Shown here one piece after another: positions 24,827 through 34,900 of a DNA stretch of 64,000 nt. The stretch spans positions 1,488,001 to 1,552,000 of the forward strand of contig NZ_JBEPJZ010000001.1 of assembly GCF_040496035.1 (NCBI RefSeq), given 5' to 3'. Within the stretch, counting starts at the first letter, position 1, and every line of letters begins with the position of its first letter. Made by a program: the position numbers and the translations under genes. This stretch comes from Agromyces sp. SYSU T00194 (GTDB taxonomy: Bacteria; Actinomycetota; Actinomycetes; Actinomycetales; Microbacteriaceae). The notes beneath the pieces are model-generated. The model saw nothing but the letters and a program-made list of their open reading frames with translations. It did not search any database and was not told the origin of the DNA.

Positions 24827-26612
24827 CGACGTGCGCGGCGGGGGAGCCGCGACCGACGCGCCCGACGTGGCGCGGCCCAGCGACCACGTCGACCAGCCCG
24901 CGCCCCGCCCCGGGGCATCCGTCACCCAGCCCCGCCTGGGGCCCGTCGGCTGGCTGCGCTTCGCCTGGCGCCAGCTCACGAGCATGCGCACCGCGCTGCT
25001 GCTCCTGCTGCTGCTCGCGATCGCCGCGGTGCCCGGCTCGCTCGTGCCGCAGCGCTCGAGCGATCCGAACGGCGTCACCCAGTACTTCGTCGAGAACCCC
25101 GACCTCGCGCCCGTGCTCGATTCGTTCCAGATGTTCGACGTCTACTCGTCGGTCTGGTTCTCGGCCATCTACCTGCTGCTGTTCACGTCGCTCATCGGCT
25201 GCGTGATCCCGCGCACGAAGCACCACCTCGACGCGCTGCGCGCCCGCCCGCCGAAGACCCCGGTGCGGCTGTCGCGCCTCGCCGGTTTCACCGAGCGCCG
25301 GGCGTCGGGCACCGCGGCCGACGCGGTCGATGCGGCCGAGCGGATGCTGCGCCAGTCGGGCTACCGGGTCGAGCGGTACGACGCTGGCCCCGTCGCATCC
25401 GTCTCCGCCGAGCGCGGGTACCTGCGCGAGACGGGCAACCTGGTGTTCCACTCGGCCCTCGTCGGCATCCTCGTGACGGTGGCCGTCGGCGGCGGGTTCG
25501 GATTCGCCGGCCAGCGCGTGCTCGTCGAGGGGCAGTCGTTCGTGAACACGCTCGCCTCGTACGACTCGTTCAACCCGGGACGCTTCTTCGACGACACGAC
25601 CCTCGACCCGTACCGCCTCGGGCTCGACGACCTCGAGGCCGTGTACGAGACCGAGAACGTCGACGCGCTCGGGCAGCCGATCGACTTCACCGCGTCGGTG
25701 AGCGTGCAGGCCCGCGACGGCGAGCCCGAGACCGGCGAGGTGAAGGTCAACGCGCCGCTGCGCGCGCACGGCACCGACATCTACCTGCTCGGCAACGGCT
25801 ACGCGCCGACCATCACGGTGCGCGACGCCGACGGCGAGGAGGTGTTCACCGACGCCGTGCCCTTCCTGCCGCAGGACGCGAACCTCACCTCGCTCGGCGT
25901 CATCAAGGTGCCCGACGGCCTCGACGAGCAACTCGGCATGATCGGGTTCTTCTACCCGACGCAGGACGTGCTGACGACGGGCGCCTACACGTCGACCTAT
26001 CCCGACCTCTTCTACCCGGTGCTCACGCTGAACGTGTACGCGGGCGACCTCGGCATCGACGACGGCGTGCCGACCTCGGTCTACGCGCTCGACACCGACG
26101 ACATGACCCAGCTCACCGGCGGCGACACGGGCGTCGACTCGATCGAGCTCGCACCCGGCGAGTCGGCCGACCTGCCCGACGGGCTCGGCACGGTCGAGTT
26201 CGTCGACGCCTCGCCCGCCGGAACGCCCTCCGGCGACACCTCGCAGAGCGTGCTCCGCTTCGCGTCGTTCGACATCCACCACGACCCGACGCAGGGCTGG
26301 GTGCTCGTCTTCGCGCTGCTCGCCCTGGCGGGGCTCATGACGTCGCTGTTCATCCCGCGCCGTCGCGTGTGGGTCAAGGCGACGGATGCCTCGGGCGGCA
26401 CGCCCGGCGCCGGCGCCGGCGCCGACGCCGGTGCCGGCGGCACTGGCACTGGCACTGGCGCCGGCACTGGCGCCGGCGGCGACGCCTCAGCCGGCACCGT
26501 GCGCCTCGAGTACGCCGGCCTCGCCCGCGGCGACGACCCGGGCCTCGCCGACGCGGTCGCCGACCTCGCCGATCGCCATGCCGGCGCCCTCGGCGCAGCC
26601 CCCCGCTCGTGA
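24810..26612 (+). CDS. resB: cytochrome c biogenesis protein ResB
   Basis: System II cytochrome c maturation protein, 600 residues; with CcsB it carries heme across the membrane and ligates it. Transmembrane helices lie near residues 65-85, 120-140, 215-235 and 505-525, with a large external domain between the third and fourth, as in the family. The ATG at 24810 overlaps ccdA by 17 bases. The C-terminal cytoplasmic tail holds a low-complexity Gly/Ala/Thr stretch encoded by hexanucleotide repeats (about 26400-26480), which is not a family feature. Confidence 0.94.
   Translation: MTSRSDDVRGGGAATDAPDVARPSDHVDQPAPRPGASVTQPRLGPVGWLRFAWRQLTSMRTALLLLLLLAIAAVPGSLVPQRSSDPNGVTQYFVENPDLAPVLDSFQMFDVYSSVWFSAIYLLLFTSLIGCVIPRTKHHLDALRARPPKTPVRLSRLAGFTERRASGTAADAVDAAERMLRQSGYRVERYDAGPVASVSAERGYLRETGNLVFHSALVGILVTVAVGGGFGFAGQRVLVEGQSFVNTLASYDSFNPGRFFDDTTLDPYRLGLDDLEAVYETENVDALGQPIDFTASVSVQARDGEPETGEVKVNAPLRAHGTDIYLLGNGYAPTITVRDADGEEVFTDAVPFLPQDANLTSLGVIKVPDGLDEQLGMIGFFYPTQDVLTTGAYTSTYPDLFYPVLTLNVYAGDLGIDDGVPTSVYALDTDDMTQLTGGDTGVDSIELAPGESADLPDGLGTVEFVDASPAGTPSGDTSQSVLRFASFDIHHDPTQGWVLVFALLALAGLMTSLFIPRRRVWVKATDASGGTPGAGAGADAGAGGTGTGTGAGTGAGGDASAGTVRLEYAGLARGDDPGLADAVADLADRHAGALGAAPRS
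26400..26480 (+). repeat. hexanucleotide microsatellite in resB
   Basis: Mixed GGCGCC and GGCACT units encode a Gly-Ala/Gly-Thr run in the ResB tail. Such repeats can change length by slippage; all units are multiples of three or six, so the frame would be kept in most changes. Confidence 0.75.
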
Positions 26613-26698
26613 CGCCCCCTGCGCGCCGCTCCGCCCTGCGGCTCGTCGTCCTCCCCGCGCGTCGCTCCGGCCCGCCGGCCCGCCACCGGGAAACCTGC

Positions 26699-26762
26699 CT
26701 GAGGGCCGTTTCTTCGTCTGAGGGCCATTTTCTTCGCCCTCAGGCGAAGAAACGGCCCTCAG
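26699..26762. repeat. nested palindromic element between resB and ccsB
   Basis: Outer arms of 18 bases (26699-26716 and 26745-26762) are perfect inverted repeats; an inner pair of eight bases (26718-26725 and 26736-26743) begins with the same CTGAGGGC word. The result is a two-level, cruciform-like structure of 64 bases. It could act as a terminator or mRNA stabiliser inside the cytochrome c cluster. Confidence 0.75.
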
Positions 26763-26831
26763 ACGCGATCGGGGGGCGCGAGCGAGGCGCCCGCGGCCGA
26801 CTCCGACAGGGCGCGCACAGACGCGCAGACG

Positions 26832-26844
26832 TAAGGTGGTTGCC
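26832..26844 (+). promoter_or_regulatory. probable leaderless promoter -10 (ccsB)
   Basis: TAAGGT at 26832-26837, seven bases before GTG 26845. It supports 26845 over the in-frame GTG at 26836, which overlaps the hexamer. The same bases could also read as a ribosome binding site (AAGG). Confidence 0.5.
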
Positions 26845-27957
26845 GTGACGCTCGACCAGTACTCCGTGCTCTCCCTCTCCTCGGCCATGGCCGTGTACGC
26901 GCTCGCGTTCATCGCGTACGCGCTCGACCTCGCGCGTCGCTCGGCCGCGGCCGGCACGGCGACCACCACGGCGGCGACCGCGGGCACCGCGTCCGAGCGC
27001 CGCGAGCGGGCGCTCGCGGGCCGTGCGAGCGCCGCGACCGCGGCGGGAGCGGGCGATGCTGCCGCACCATCCGTCGGCTCCGCGGCATCGACCGGCGTGG
27101 CGGCATCGACCGGCGCGGCGGCATCGACTCCCACCGCGGCATCCACCGACTCCGACGTACCGGCCGGCTCCGCGGCATCCGTGGCCTACGGCCGCTCGCC
27201 GTCGCTGCGCGTGGCCGTCGCCCTCACCGTCATCGGCTGGGCGCTGCACCTGGCCGCGACCGTGCTGCGCGGCATCGCCGCCGAGCGCGTGCCGTGGGCC
27301 AACATGTACGAGTTCGCGATGACCGGCACGCTGGTGATCGTCACGGTGTACCTCGGCGTGCTGCTGTTCTCGAAGTTCGACCTGCGCTTCCTCGGCACGT
27401 TCGTCGTGGGACTCGTGCTCGTGCTGCTCGGCCTCGCGTCCGTGAACTTCTACGTGAGCGTCGTGCCGCTGCCGCCGGCGCTGCAGTCGGCGTGGCTGGT
27501 CATCCACGTGTTCGTGGCGACGACCGGCGTCGGGTTCTTCGCGCTCGGCTTCGCGCTCTCGGTGGTGCAGCTCATGCAGTCGCGCCGCGAGGCCCTGCTC
27601 GAGACGGCGACGTCGGTGAAGCGATCGTTCCTCGCGACGCTGCCCGACGCCGACCAGCTCGAGCGCCTGGCGTACCGGGTGAACATCATCGGCTTCATCC
27701 TCTGGACGTTCACGCTCATGGCGGGCGCGATCTGGGCCGAGGCCGCATGGGGCCGCTACTGGGGCTGGGACACCAAGGAGGTGTGGACCTTCATCATCTG
27801 GGTGGTCTACGCCGGGTACATCCACGCGCGCGCGACGCGCGGCTGGCGCGGGTCGCGATCGGCGTGGCTGGCGATCATCGGCTTCTCCGCGGTGCTGTTC
27901 AACTTCACCGTCGTGAACCTGTTCTTCAAGGGCCTGCACGCCTACTCGGGCCTGTGA
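26845..27957 (+). CDS. ccsB: cytochrome c biogenesis protein CcsB
   Basis: Heme-handling partner of ResB in system II cytochrome c maturation, 370 residues. The tryptophan-rich heme motif reads AAWGRYWGWDTKEVWTFI, and conserved histidines are in VIHVFVATTGVGF and YIHARA, the external and internal heme ligand positions. Transmembrane helices fill the C-terminal 260 residues. Residues 30-115 are an Ala/Thr/Ser/Gly-rich linker with imperfect 18-base tandem repeats, longer than in typical CcsB. The start is discussed under the promoter. Confidence 0.94.
   Translation: MTLDQYSVLSLSSAMAVYALAFIAYALDLARRSAAAGTATTTAATAGTASERRERALAGRASAATAAGAGDAAAPSVGSAASTGVAASTGAAASTPTAASTDSDVPAGSAASVAYGRSPSLRVAVALTVIGWALHLAATVLRGIAAERVPWANMYEFAMTGTLVIVTVYLGVLLFSKFDLRFLGTFVVGLVLVLLGLASVNFYVSVVPLPPALQSAWLVIHVFVATTGVGFFALGFALSVVQLMQSRREALLETATSVKRSFLATLPDADQLERLAYRVNIIGFILWTFTLMAGAIWAEAAWGRYWGWDTKEVWTFIIWVVYAGYIHARATRGWRGSRSAWLAIIGFSAVLFNFTVVNLFFKGLHAYSGL
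27088..27155 (+). repeat. 18-base tandem repeats in the ccsB linker
   Basis: About three and a half imperfect copies of an 18-base unit starting GCATCGACC encode an Ala-Ser-Thr-Gly-rich linker. Confidence 0.7.
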
Positions 27958-27981
27958 CCCGCGGATGCCGCTGAGCGGGCG

Positions 27982-28620
27982 TCAGCCCGCGGGCAGCAGC
28001 GCCACGGGCACGCGCCCGTCGACGCCCGTGTCGAACTCGATCACGGGGCTCGCGCCCGAGCAGTCGTAGGGCGCGTTGCTCACGGGCGACGAGGCGAGCA
28101 GTTCGTTCGCCAGCGACGAGTCGCCGATGGGGGTGCCGTCGACGGTCACGTCGGCGATGAGGTCGTGCACCTCGCTCGTGGTCGTGATGACGCCGTCGAC
28201 GGTGGCGTAGTCGCCGCTGAGGCTCCCGCCGATCGTGCCGACCGCGGTCGCGCCGTCGAACGAGAGCGTGAGCACCATGTCGGGCGTGTACGTGAACTCG
28301 TCGGCCGTGAGGCGCAGCCCCGACGTGCCGTCGACGGTGATGTCCATGCCGCTCGCGGCGCCCACGACCGAGTAGTACGCCTGCAGGTCGGACTCCGAGA
28401 GCACCCAGTCGCCCACCAGGCAGTCGCCGCCGAGGTCGCCCTCGGCCTCGCCGGACGCGTCCCCGTCGCCGTCGGCCGGCGCGTCGGCGGCACTCGCCCC
28501 GCTGCCATCGACGGTGGCCGAGACGTCCTCCTCGGGGGCATCCGCTCCGCCGCCCGTGCAGCCGGTGAGCAGCAGCGCGGCGACCGCGAGCGCGGGGATG
28601 AGCGGCGATGGGTTGCGCAC
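27982..28620 (-). CDS. putative lipoprotein of unknown function
   Basis: A 212-residue secreted lipoprotein. The signal peptide SPLIPALAVAALLLTGCTGG has lipobox LTGC with the lipidated Cys near residue 19. An Asp/Ala/Gly-rich linker to about residue 65 is followed by a domain with CLVGDWVLSESDLQAYY, GLRLTADEFTYTPD and a C-terminal NAPYDCSG; the two cysteines could form a disulfide. The pattern of strands is lipocalin-like, but no family is recognised. GTG 28620 with AGAGGAG upstream sets the start. It is convergent with ccsB. Confidence 0.8.
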   Translation of the reverse strand: MRNPSPLIPALAVAALLLTGCTGGGADAPEEDVSATVDGSGASAADAPADGDGDASGEAEGDLGGDCLVGDWVLSESDLQAYYSVVGAASGMDITVDGTSGLRLTADEFTYTPDMVLTLSFDGATAVGTIGGSLSGDYATVDGVITTTSEVHDLIADVTVDGTPIGDSSLANELLASSPVSNAPYDCSGASPVIEFDTGVDGRVPVALLPAG

Positions 28621-28702
28621 GGTGGCTCCTCTCGACGCGTGACAGCGTACCGGCAGGGTGTCGCGCCCGCGCCGACTGCCCACACCCGCGCCGCCGCGGG
28701 CG

Positions 28703-28760
28703 GAGACCCGTCGAACTCCTGCGTTCCCAGCGCCCGGAGTGCAGCTTCTTGACGGGTCTC
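28703..28760 (-). repeat. 58-bp palindromic repeat, copy A
   Basis: Ten-base terminal inverted repeats GAGACCCGTC/GACGGGTCTC enclose a 38-base centre with the pair CTGC/GCAG at the same distance from each end. Read on the minus strand it aligns with copies B and C at 35210 and 35283 (shared CTGGGAACGCAG-type word), so it is inverted relative to them. It lies upstream of the amylase-pullulanase gene. Confidence 0.85.
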
Positions 28761-28791
28761 GGACGCGCGGGTGGTCACGGGCACGAGCTGA

Positions 28792-28807
28792 TCGCAAGCG
28801 CTTGCGA
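28792..28807. promoter_or_regulatory. LacI/GalR-type operator 1
   Basis: Perfect 16-base palindrome TCGCAAGCGCTTGCGA with the central CG and the AAGCGCTT core typical of LacI/CcpA-family operators. It lies 178 bases upstream of the amylase-pullulanase start. Confidence 0.75.
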
Positions 28808-28879
28808 GGCATTCTCACCTTGGGAGCGCCATCTTTCTGCACCGTGTTGCACCTTGATCACGAAGCGGGCCATGAAAAG

Positions 28880-28893
28880 TGGAAGCGCTTGCA
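28880..28893. promoter_or_regulatory. LacI/GalR-type operator 2
   Basis: TGGAAGCGCTTGCA, a 14-base palindrome with one mismatch and the same AAGCGCTT core. It overlaps the -35 position of the promoter at 28890-28918, so binding would repress. The spacing between operator centres is 87 bases, suitable for looping. Confidence 0.75.
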
Positions 28894-28918
28894 TTAACTG
28901 CCGCACCCGCGCTAGCGT
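28890..28918 (+). promoter_or_regulatory. promoter of the amylase-pullulanase gene
   Basis: TTGCAT, a 17-base spacer, and TAGCGT at 28913-28918; transcription would begin near 28925, giving a leader of about 45 bases. Apart from the repeat, the operators and this promoter, I see nothing in the 349-base gap 28621-28969. Confidence 0.6.
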
Positions 28919-28969
28919 CCCTCCCAATGTCGTCGGCACGTCGTGAGTGCCGGGAATCGGGAGTCGAAG

Positions 28970-31900
28970 ATGACGCAACGGGCACGCGCTCGCAGATGGT
29001 TCGCCGCAGGCATCACGGGGGCCCTCGCGGCATCCGTGCTCGCCGTCGTTCCCCTGACCGCGGCGAGTTCCGCCGAGGGCGACACGTTCGCCCTCGTCGG
29101 CTCGCTCCAGAGCGAGCTCGGCTGCCCCGGCGACTGGCAGCCCGAGTGCGACGCGACCGAGCTCGCCGCCACCGACACCCCCGGCGTGTACGCGGCCGAG
29201 TTCACCGTGCCCGCCGGCACCTGGGAGGTCAAGGTCGCCGCGAACGACGACTGGGCCGACTCGTGGGGCCTGGACGGCGGCGGCGACAACATCCCGCTCA
29301 CGGTCGCGGGCGACACCGACGTGCGCGTGCTGTTCGACGACGAGGCCAAGCGCGTGGGCCTCGAGCTGCTGAGCACGCGGGCCGGCTACGACGAGGCGAC
29401 GGATGCGGCCCTCGTCGCCGCACCCGCGCGCCAGCCCGGCAGCGACGAGACCTTCTACTTCGTCATGACCGACCGTTTCGCCAACGGCGACGCGACGAAC
29501 GACACCGCCGGCATCGCGGGCGACCGCCTCGACCACGGCTTCGACCCCACCGACAAGGGCTTCTACCACGGCGGCGACATCCAGGGCATCCGCGACCGGC
29601 TCGACTACATCGCCGACCTCGGCACGACCGCCATCTGGTTCACGCCGAGCTTCACGAACAAGCCCGTGCAGGGCGAGGGCGCGAACGCGAGCGCCGGGTA
29701 CCACGGGTACTGGATCACCGACTTCACGCAGATCGATCCGCACCTCGGCAGCAACGCCGAGCTCGAGGCGCTCATCGACGAGGCCCATGCCAAGGGCATC
29801 AAGATCTACTTCGACATCATCACGAACCACACCGCTGACGTGATCTCGTACGCGGAAGGCCAGTACTCCTACGTCGACAAGTCCACGAGCCCCTACACGG
29901 ATGCCTCGGGCGCCCCGTTCGACCCGAGCGCCATCGCCGGCAGCGCGGACTTCCCCGACCTCGACCCGGCCACGAGCTTCCCGTACACCCCGGTCATCGC
30001 GCCGGAGGAGGCCGACCTCAAGGTGCCGGCGTGGCTCAACGACCCGACGGTGTACCACAACCGCGGCGACTCGACGTGGGAGGGCGAGTCGGTCACGTTC
30101 GGCGACTTCGTCGGCCTCGACGACCTCATGACCGAGGACCCCACCGTCGTGAACGGCTTCGTCGAGGTGTACCAGGACTGGGTCGACCTCGGCATCGACG
30201 GCTTCCGCATCGACACCGCCAAGCACGTGAACTTCGAGTTCTGGGAGACCTGGACCACCGAGGTGCTCGACTACGCGCACGCGGCGGGCAAGCCCGACTT
30301 CTTCATGTTCGGCGAGGTCTACGACGCCGACCCGGCCAAGCTCGCCCCGTACATCCGCGACACCGACATGAACTCGGTGCTCGACTTCACCTTCCAGCAG
30401 CAGGCGGTGAGCTTCGCCGCGGGCAGCTCGGCGGGCAACCTGCAGTCGCTGTTCGCGGGCGACGACCGGTACACGACCCCCGACTCGTCGTCGACGGCGC
30501 TGCCGACCTTCCTCGGCAACCACGACATGGGTCGCGTCGGGTACTTCCTCGCGAACTCCGGTGCGGCGCTCGAACGCGACGAGCTCGCGCACGACCTCAT
30601 GTTCCTGACCCGCGGCCAGCCGGTCGTCTACTCCGGTGACGAGCAGGGCTTCGCGGGCACCGGCGGCGACAAGGACGCCCGCCAGACCCTCTTCGCCACG
30701 CAGGTCGACGAGTACGCGAACCAGACGCTCGTGACCGGCGAGCAGGCGGGCAGCGTCGACCGGTACGACACGGATGCTCCGCTGTACGCGCACATCGCAG
30801 CGCTCGCCGCACTGCGCGACGCCCACCCCGCGCTCGACCAGGGCGCGCAGATCGAGCGCTACGTGGCCGACGGCCAGGGCGTCTACGCGTTCAGCCGCGT
30901 CGACCGCGACGAGCAGGTCGAGTACCTCGTCGCCGTGAACAACGCAGACACCGACCAGTCCGTCGAGATCCCGACGCTCACCCACGGCGGCGAGTTCTCG
31001 GTGCTCTACGGCGACGGCGCGGCCGTGACGGCGGACGCCGCCGGCGTGGCATCCGTCACCGTGCCCGCCCTCGGCGCAGTGGTGTGGGCGGCGGACCGAC
31101 AGGTCACCGCGCCCGACGCGGCGGCCGCCATCTCGGTCGACGTGCCGTCGGCGGGCGCCGGCGTCACGGGCAGCACGCCGGTCGCGGCGACCGTCGCCGA
31201 CGTCTGGCAGGAGACGAGCTTCTCCTGGCGCGTGGCCGGCTCCGACGAGTGGACCGCACTCGGTACGGCCGAGGACACCACGCCCCGCGTGTTCCACGAC
31301 ACCGACGGGCTCGCGAACGGCACGCTCGTCGAGTACCGCGCGGTGTCGACGGATGCCGCGGGCAACCGCGCGGCCGCTTCGACCTACGCCTCGGTCGGCA
31401 ACGCCGTCTCGCTCGTCGTCGAGGAGGAGCCCGAGACCGGCATCGACCTCGTCACCATCCCCGGCGACCACAACTCCGAGATGGGCTGCCCGGGCGACTG
31501 GCAGCCGGGCTGCGAGATCGCCGCGCTGACCGAGCGCGCCGACGGCGTCTACGAGGGCACGTTCGAGATCCCCGCCGGCACCTGGCAGTACAAGGTCGCC
31601 ATCAACGGCGGGTGGGACCTCAACTACGGCGCGAACGGCGAGCAGAACGGGCCGAACGTGGTCTACACGACCGAGGGCGGGCCGGTGACGTTCTACTTCG
31701 ACCCGCGCACCAACGTGTTCTCGTCGACCGCCGAGGGTCCGATCGTGACGCTGCCCGGCGACTTGCAGAGCGCGCTCGGCTGCCCGGGCGACTGGCAGCC
31801 CCAGTGCATGGTCACGTTCGTACAGGACGGCGACAAGGACGGCGTCTACGAGTTCTCGACCGACCAGCTGCCGACCGGCACCTACCAGGTCAAGGTCGCG

Positions 31901-34900
31901 CACGGCCTCGGCTGGGACGTGAACTACGGCGCCGACGGCGTGCAGAACGGACCGAACATCACCTTCAGCGCGACCACCGGCAAGCTCGTGGTCTTCCGCT
32001 ACACGCTCGAGACCCACGTGCTCGAGATCGTCGTCGAGGACCCGCCGCTCCAGGGCGTCGGTGCCGAGCGCGCGTACTGGCTCGACGCCGAGACGCTCGC
32101 ATGGCCGCAGTCGCTGCTCGGCGGTGCCGACGCGGCCGACCTGGCCTGGACCCTCGAGCACGCGCCGGGTGCCGGCCTCGCGGTCGACGGTTCCGCCGTC
32201 ACGGGCGGCGGCGAGCCGGTCGCGCTCGAGGTCGACCCCGCAGGCATCGGCGACGAGCTCGCCGCGGCATTCCCGCACCTCGCGAGCCACCTTGCGTTGC
32301 GCCCGGTCGGCCTCGACCGCGCCGACGTCGCAGCGCTCGTGACCGAGCAGCTGCAGGTCGCCCAGCGCGACGGCGATGCGCTCACCGCGTTCACCGGCGT
32401 GCAGCTGCCGGGCGTGCTCGACGACCTGTACGCCGACGCAGTGGCATCCGCCCCGCTCGGTGCCGTGGTCGACGGCGGCGACGTCACCCTCTCGGTGTGG
32501 GCGCCGACCGCGCAGCAGGTGTCGGCCCAGGTCTGGGCGTCGGGTGCCGGGGGCGAGCCCACCGTGGTGCCCGCGACCTTCGACGACGCCACCGGCGTCT
32601 GGTCGGCGACCGGCTCGCCGATCGCGACGGGCAGCGAGTACCGCTGGCTCGTCGACGTCTACGCACCGACCACCGGTGCGATCGAGCAGAACTCGGTGAC
32701 CGACCCGTACTCGGCCGCGCTCACGGTGAACTCGGCCCGTACGGTCGTCGTCGACCTCGACGACCCGTCGCTCGAGCCCGCCCTCTGGGCCGACACCCCG
32801 GCGCCGGTCGTGGAGCGGGCGGTCGACCGCGCCATCACCGAGTTGCACGTGCGCGACTTCTCGATCACCGACGAGACGGTGCCCGAGGACGAGCGCGGCA
32901 CCTACCGCGCCTTCACGCGCAACAGCGCGGGCACCGAGCAGCTCCGGCAGCTCGCCGGCGCGGGCATCACCACCGTGCACCTGCTGCCGACGTTCGACAT
33001 CGCGACCATCGAGGAACGCCGCGACCAGCAGGCGACCCCCGACTGCGACCTCGAGTCGTTCGGCCCGGCCTCGCCGGAGCAGCAGGCGTGCATCGCCGCG
33101 ATCCGCGACCTCGACGGCTTCAACTGGGGCTACGACCCGTACCACTTCATGGCGCCCGAGGGCTCCTACGCGGTCGACCCCGACGGCGGCGCGCGCGTCG
33201 CGGAGTTCCGCGAGATGGTCGGCGCCCTGCACGCCACGGGCCTGCAGGTCGTGCTCGACGAGGTGTACAACCACACCGCCGAGTCGGGCCAGGGCGAGCG
33301 CTCGGTGCTCGACAGGGTCGTGCCCGGCTACTACCAGCGCCTGAACGCGACCGGCGACGTCGAGACCTCGACCTGCTGCCAGAACGTCGCGACCGAGCAC
33401 GCCGTGGCCCAGAAGCTCATGGTCGACTCGGTCGTGCTGTGGGCGAGCGAGTACAGGGTCGACGGGTTCCGGTTCGACCTGATGGGCCACCACTCGACCG
33501 CGAACATGGCGGCGATCCGCGCGGCCCTCGACGAGCTGACGCTCGCGGAGGACGGCGTCGACGGCTCGGCCGTGTTCCTCTACGGCGAGGGCTGGAACTT
33601 CGGCGAGGTCGCAGACAACGCCCGGTTCGAGCAGGCCACGCAGGGCCAGCTCGGCGGCACCGGCATCGCCACCTTCAACGACCGCCTGCGCGACGGCGTG
33701 CACGGCGGCAGCCCGGTCGCGGGCGACTCGAAGTACGAGCAGGGCTTCGGCACCGGTCTCGCAGGCGAGCCGAACGGCCTGCCCGTGCGCGACGGCATCC
33801 GAGACCTCGGGCAGCAGACCGACCTCGTGAAGGTCGGCCTCGCCGGCAACCTGCGCGGCATCGAGCTCGTCGGCTCCGACGGGGTCCTCAAGACGGGCGC
33901 CGAGGTCGACTACAACGGCTCGCCGGCCGGCTACGCCGACCAGCCCGACGAGACCATCAACTACGTCGACGCGCACGACAACGAGACGCTGTTCGACCTC
34001 GGCGTGCTGAAGCTGCCGCAGGAGACCTCGATGGCCGACCGCATCCGCATGAACACCCTGTCGCTCGCGACGGTGGCGTACTCGCAGAGCCCGTCGTTCT
34101 GGCACGCCGGCACCGAGCTGCTGCGTTCGAAGTCGCTCGACCGCAACAGCTACGACTCGGGCGACTGGTTCAACCGCATCGACTGGACCGGCCAGGAGTC
34201 GACCTTCGGGTCGGGCCTGCCGATGGAGGCCGACAACGCCGACCACTGGGAGGTCATGGAGGGGCTGCTCGCCGACCCGGCGCTGAAGCCGACGGCCGAC
34301 GACATCGCGGCAGCGGAGGCATCCGCCCTCGACCTGCTGCGCGTGCGCTCCGAGGTCGGCCTGCTGCGCCTCGGCTCGGCCGAGCTCATCGAGCAGAAGG
34401 TGTCGTTCCCGAACAGCGGGGCGGATGCCACGCCGGGGCTCATCGTGATGCTCATCGACGACCTGGTGGGCGACGATGTCGACCCCGCGGCGAAGGGCGC
34501 GCTGGTCGTGTTCAACGCCTCGGCCGAGGCGATCACCGAGCAGGTCGACGGGCTCGCGGGCCGCGACTTCAAGCTCGCGAAGGCGCTGCGCAACGGCGCC
34601 GACGAGGTCGTGCTCGACACCAAGTGGAAGGCGAAGAGCGGCACGCTGACGCTCCCGGCGCGCACCGCCGCGGTGCTCGTCGAGGCGCAGCAGCCGACCG
34701 GCCCCGGCGCGAGTGCCGGGAACGGCGGCGCGGGTGCGACCGGTGGTTCGACCGCGGCGAACGGCGCGACCGGCCCGACCGTGCAGTCTCCCTCGGCGCG
34801 GATCGGCGCGGCGGCCGTGCAGCCCGGCGACGGCCTGGCCGTGACCGGCTCGGGCTTCGCGCCCGGCGAACTCGTGCAGGTGTGGGTCGAGTCGACCCCG

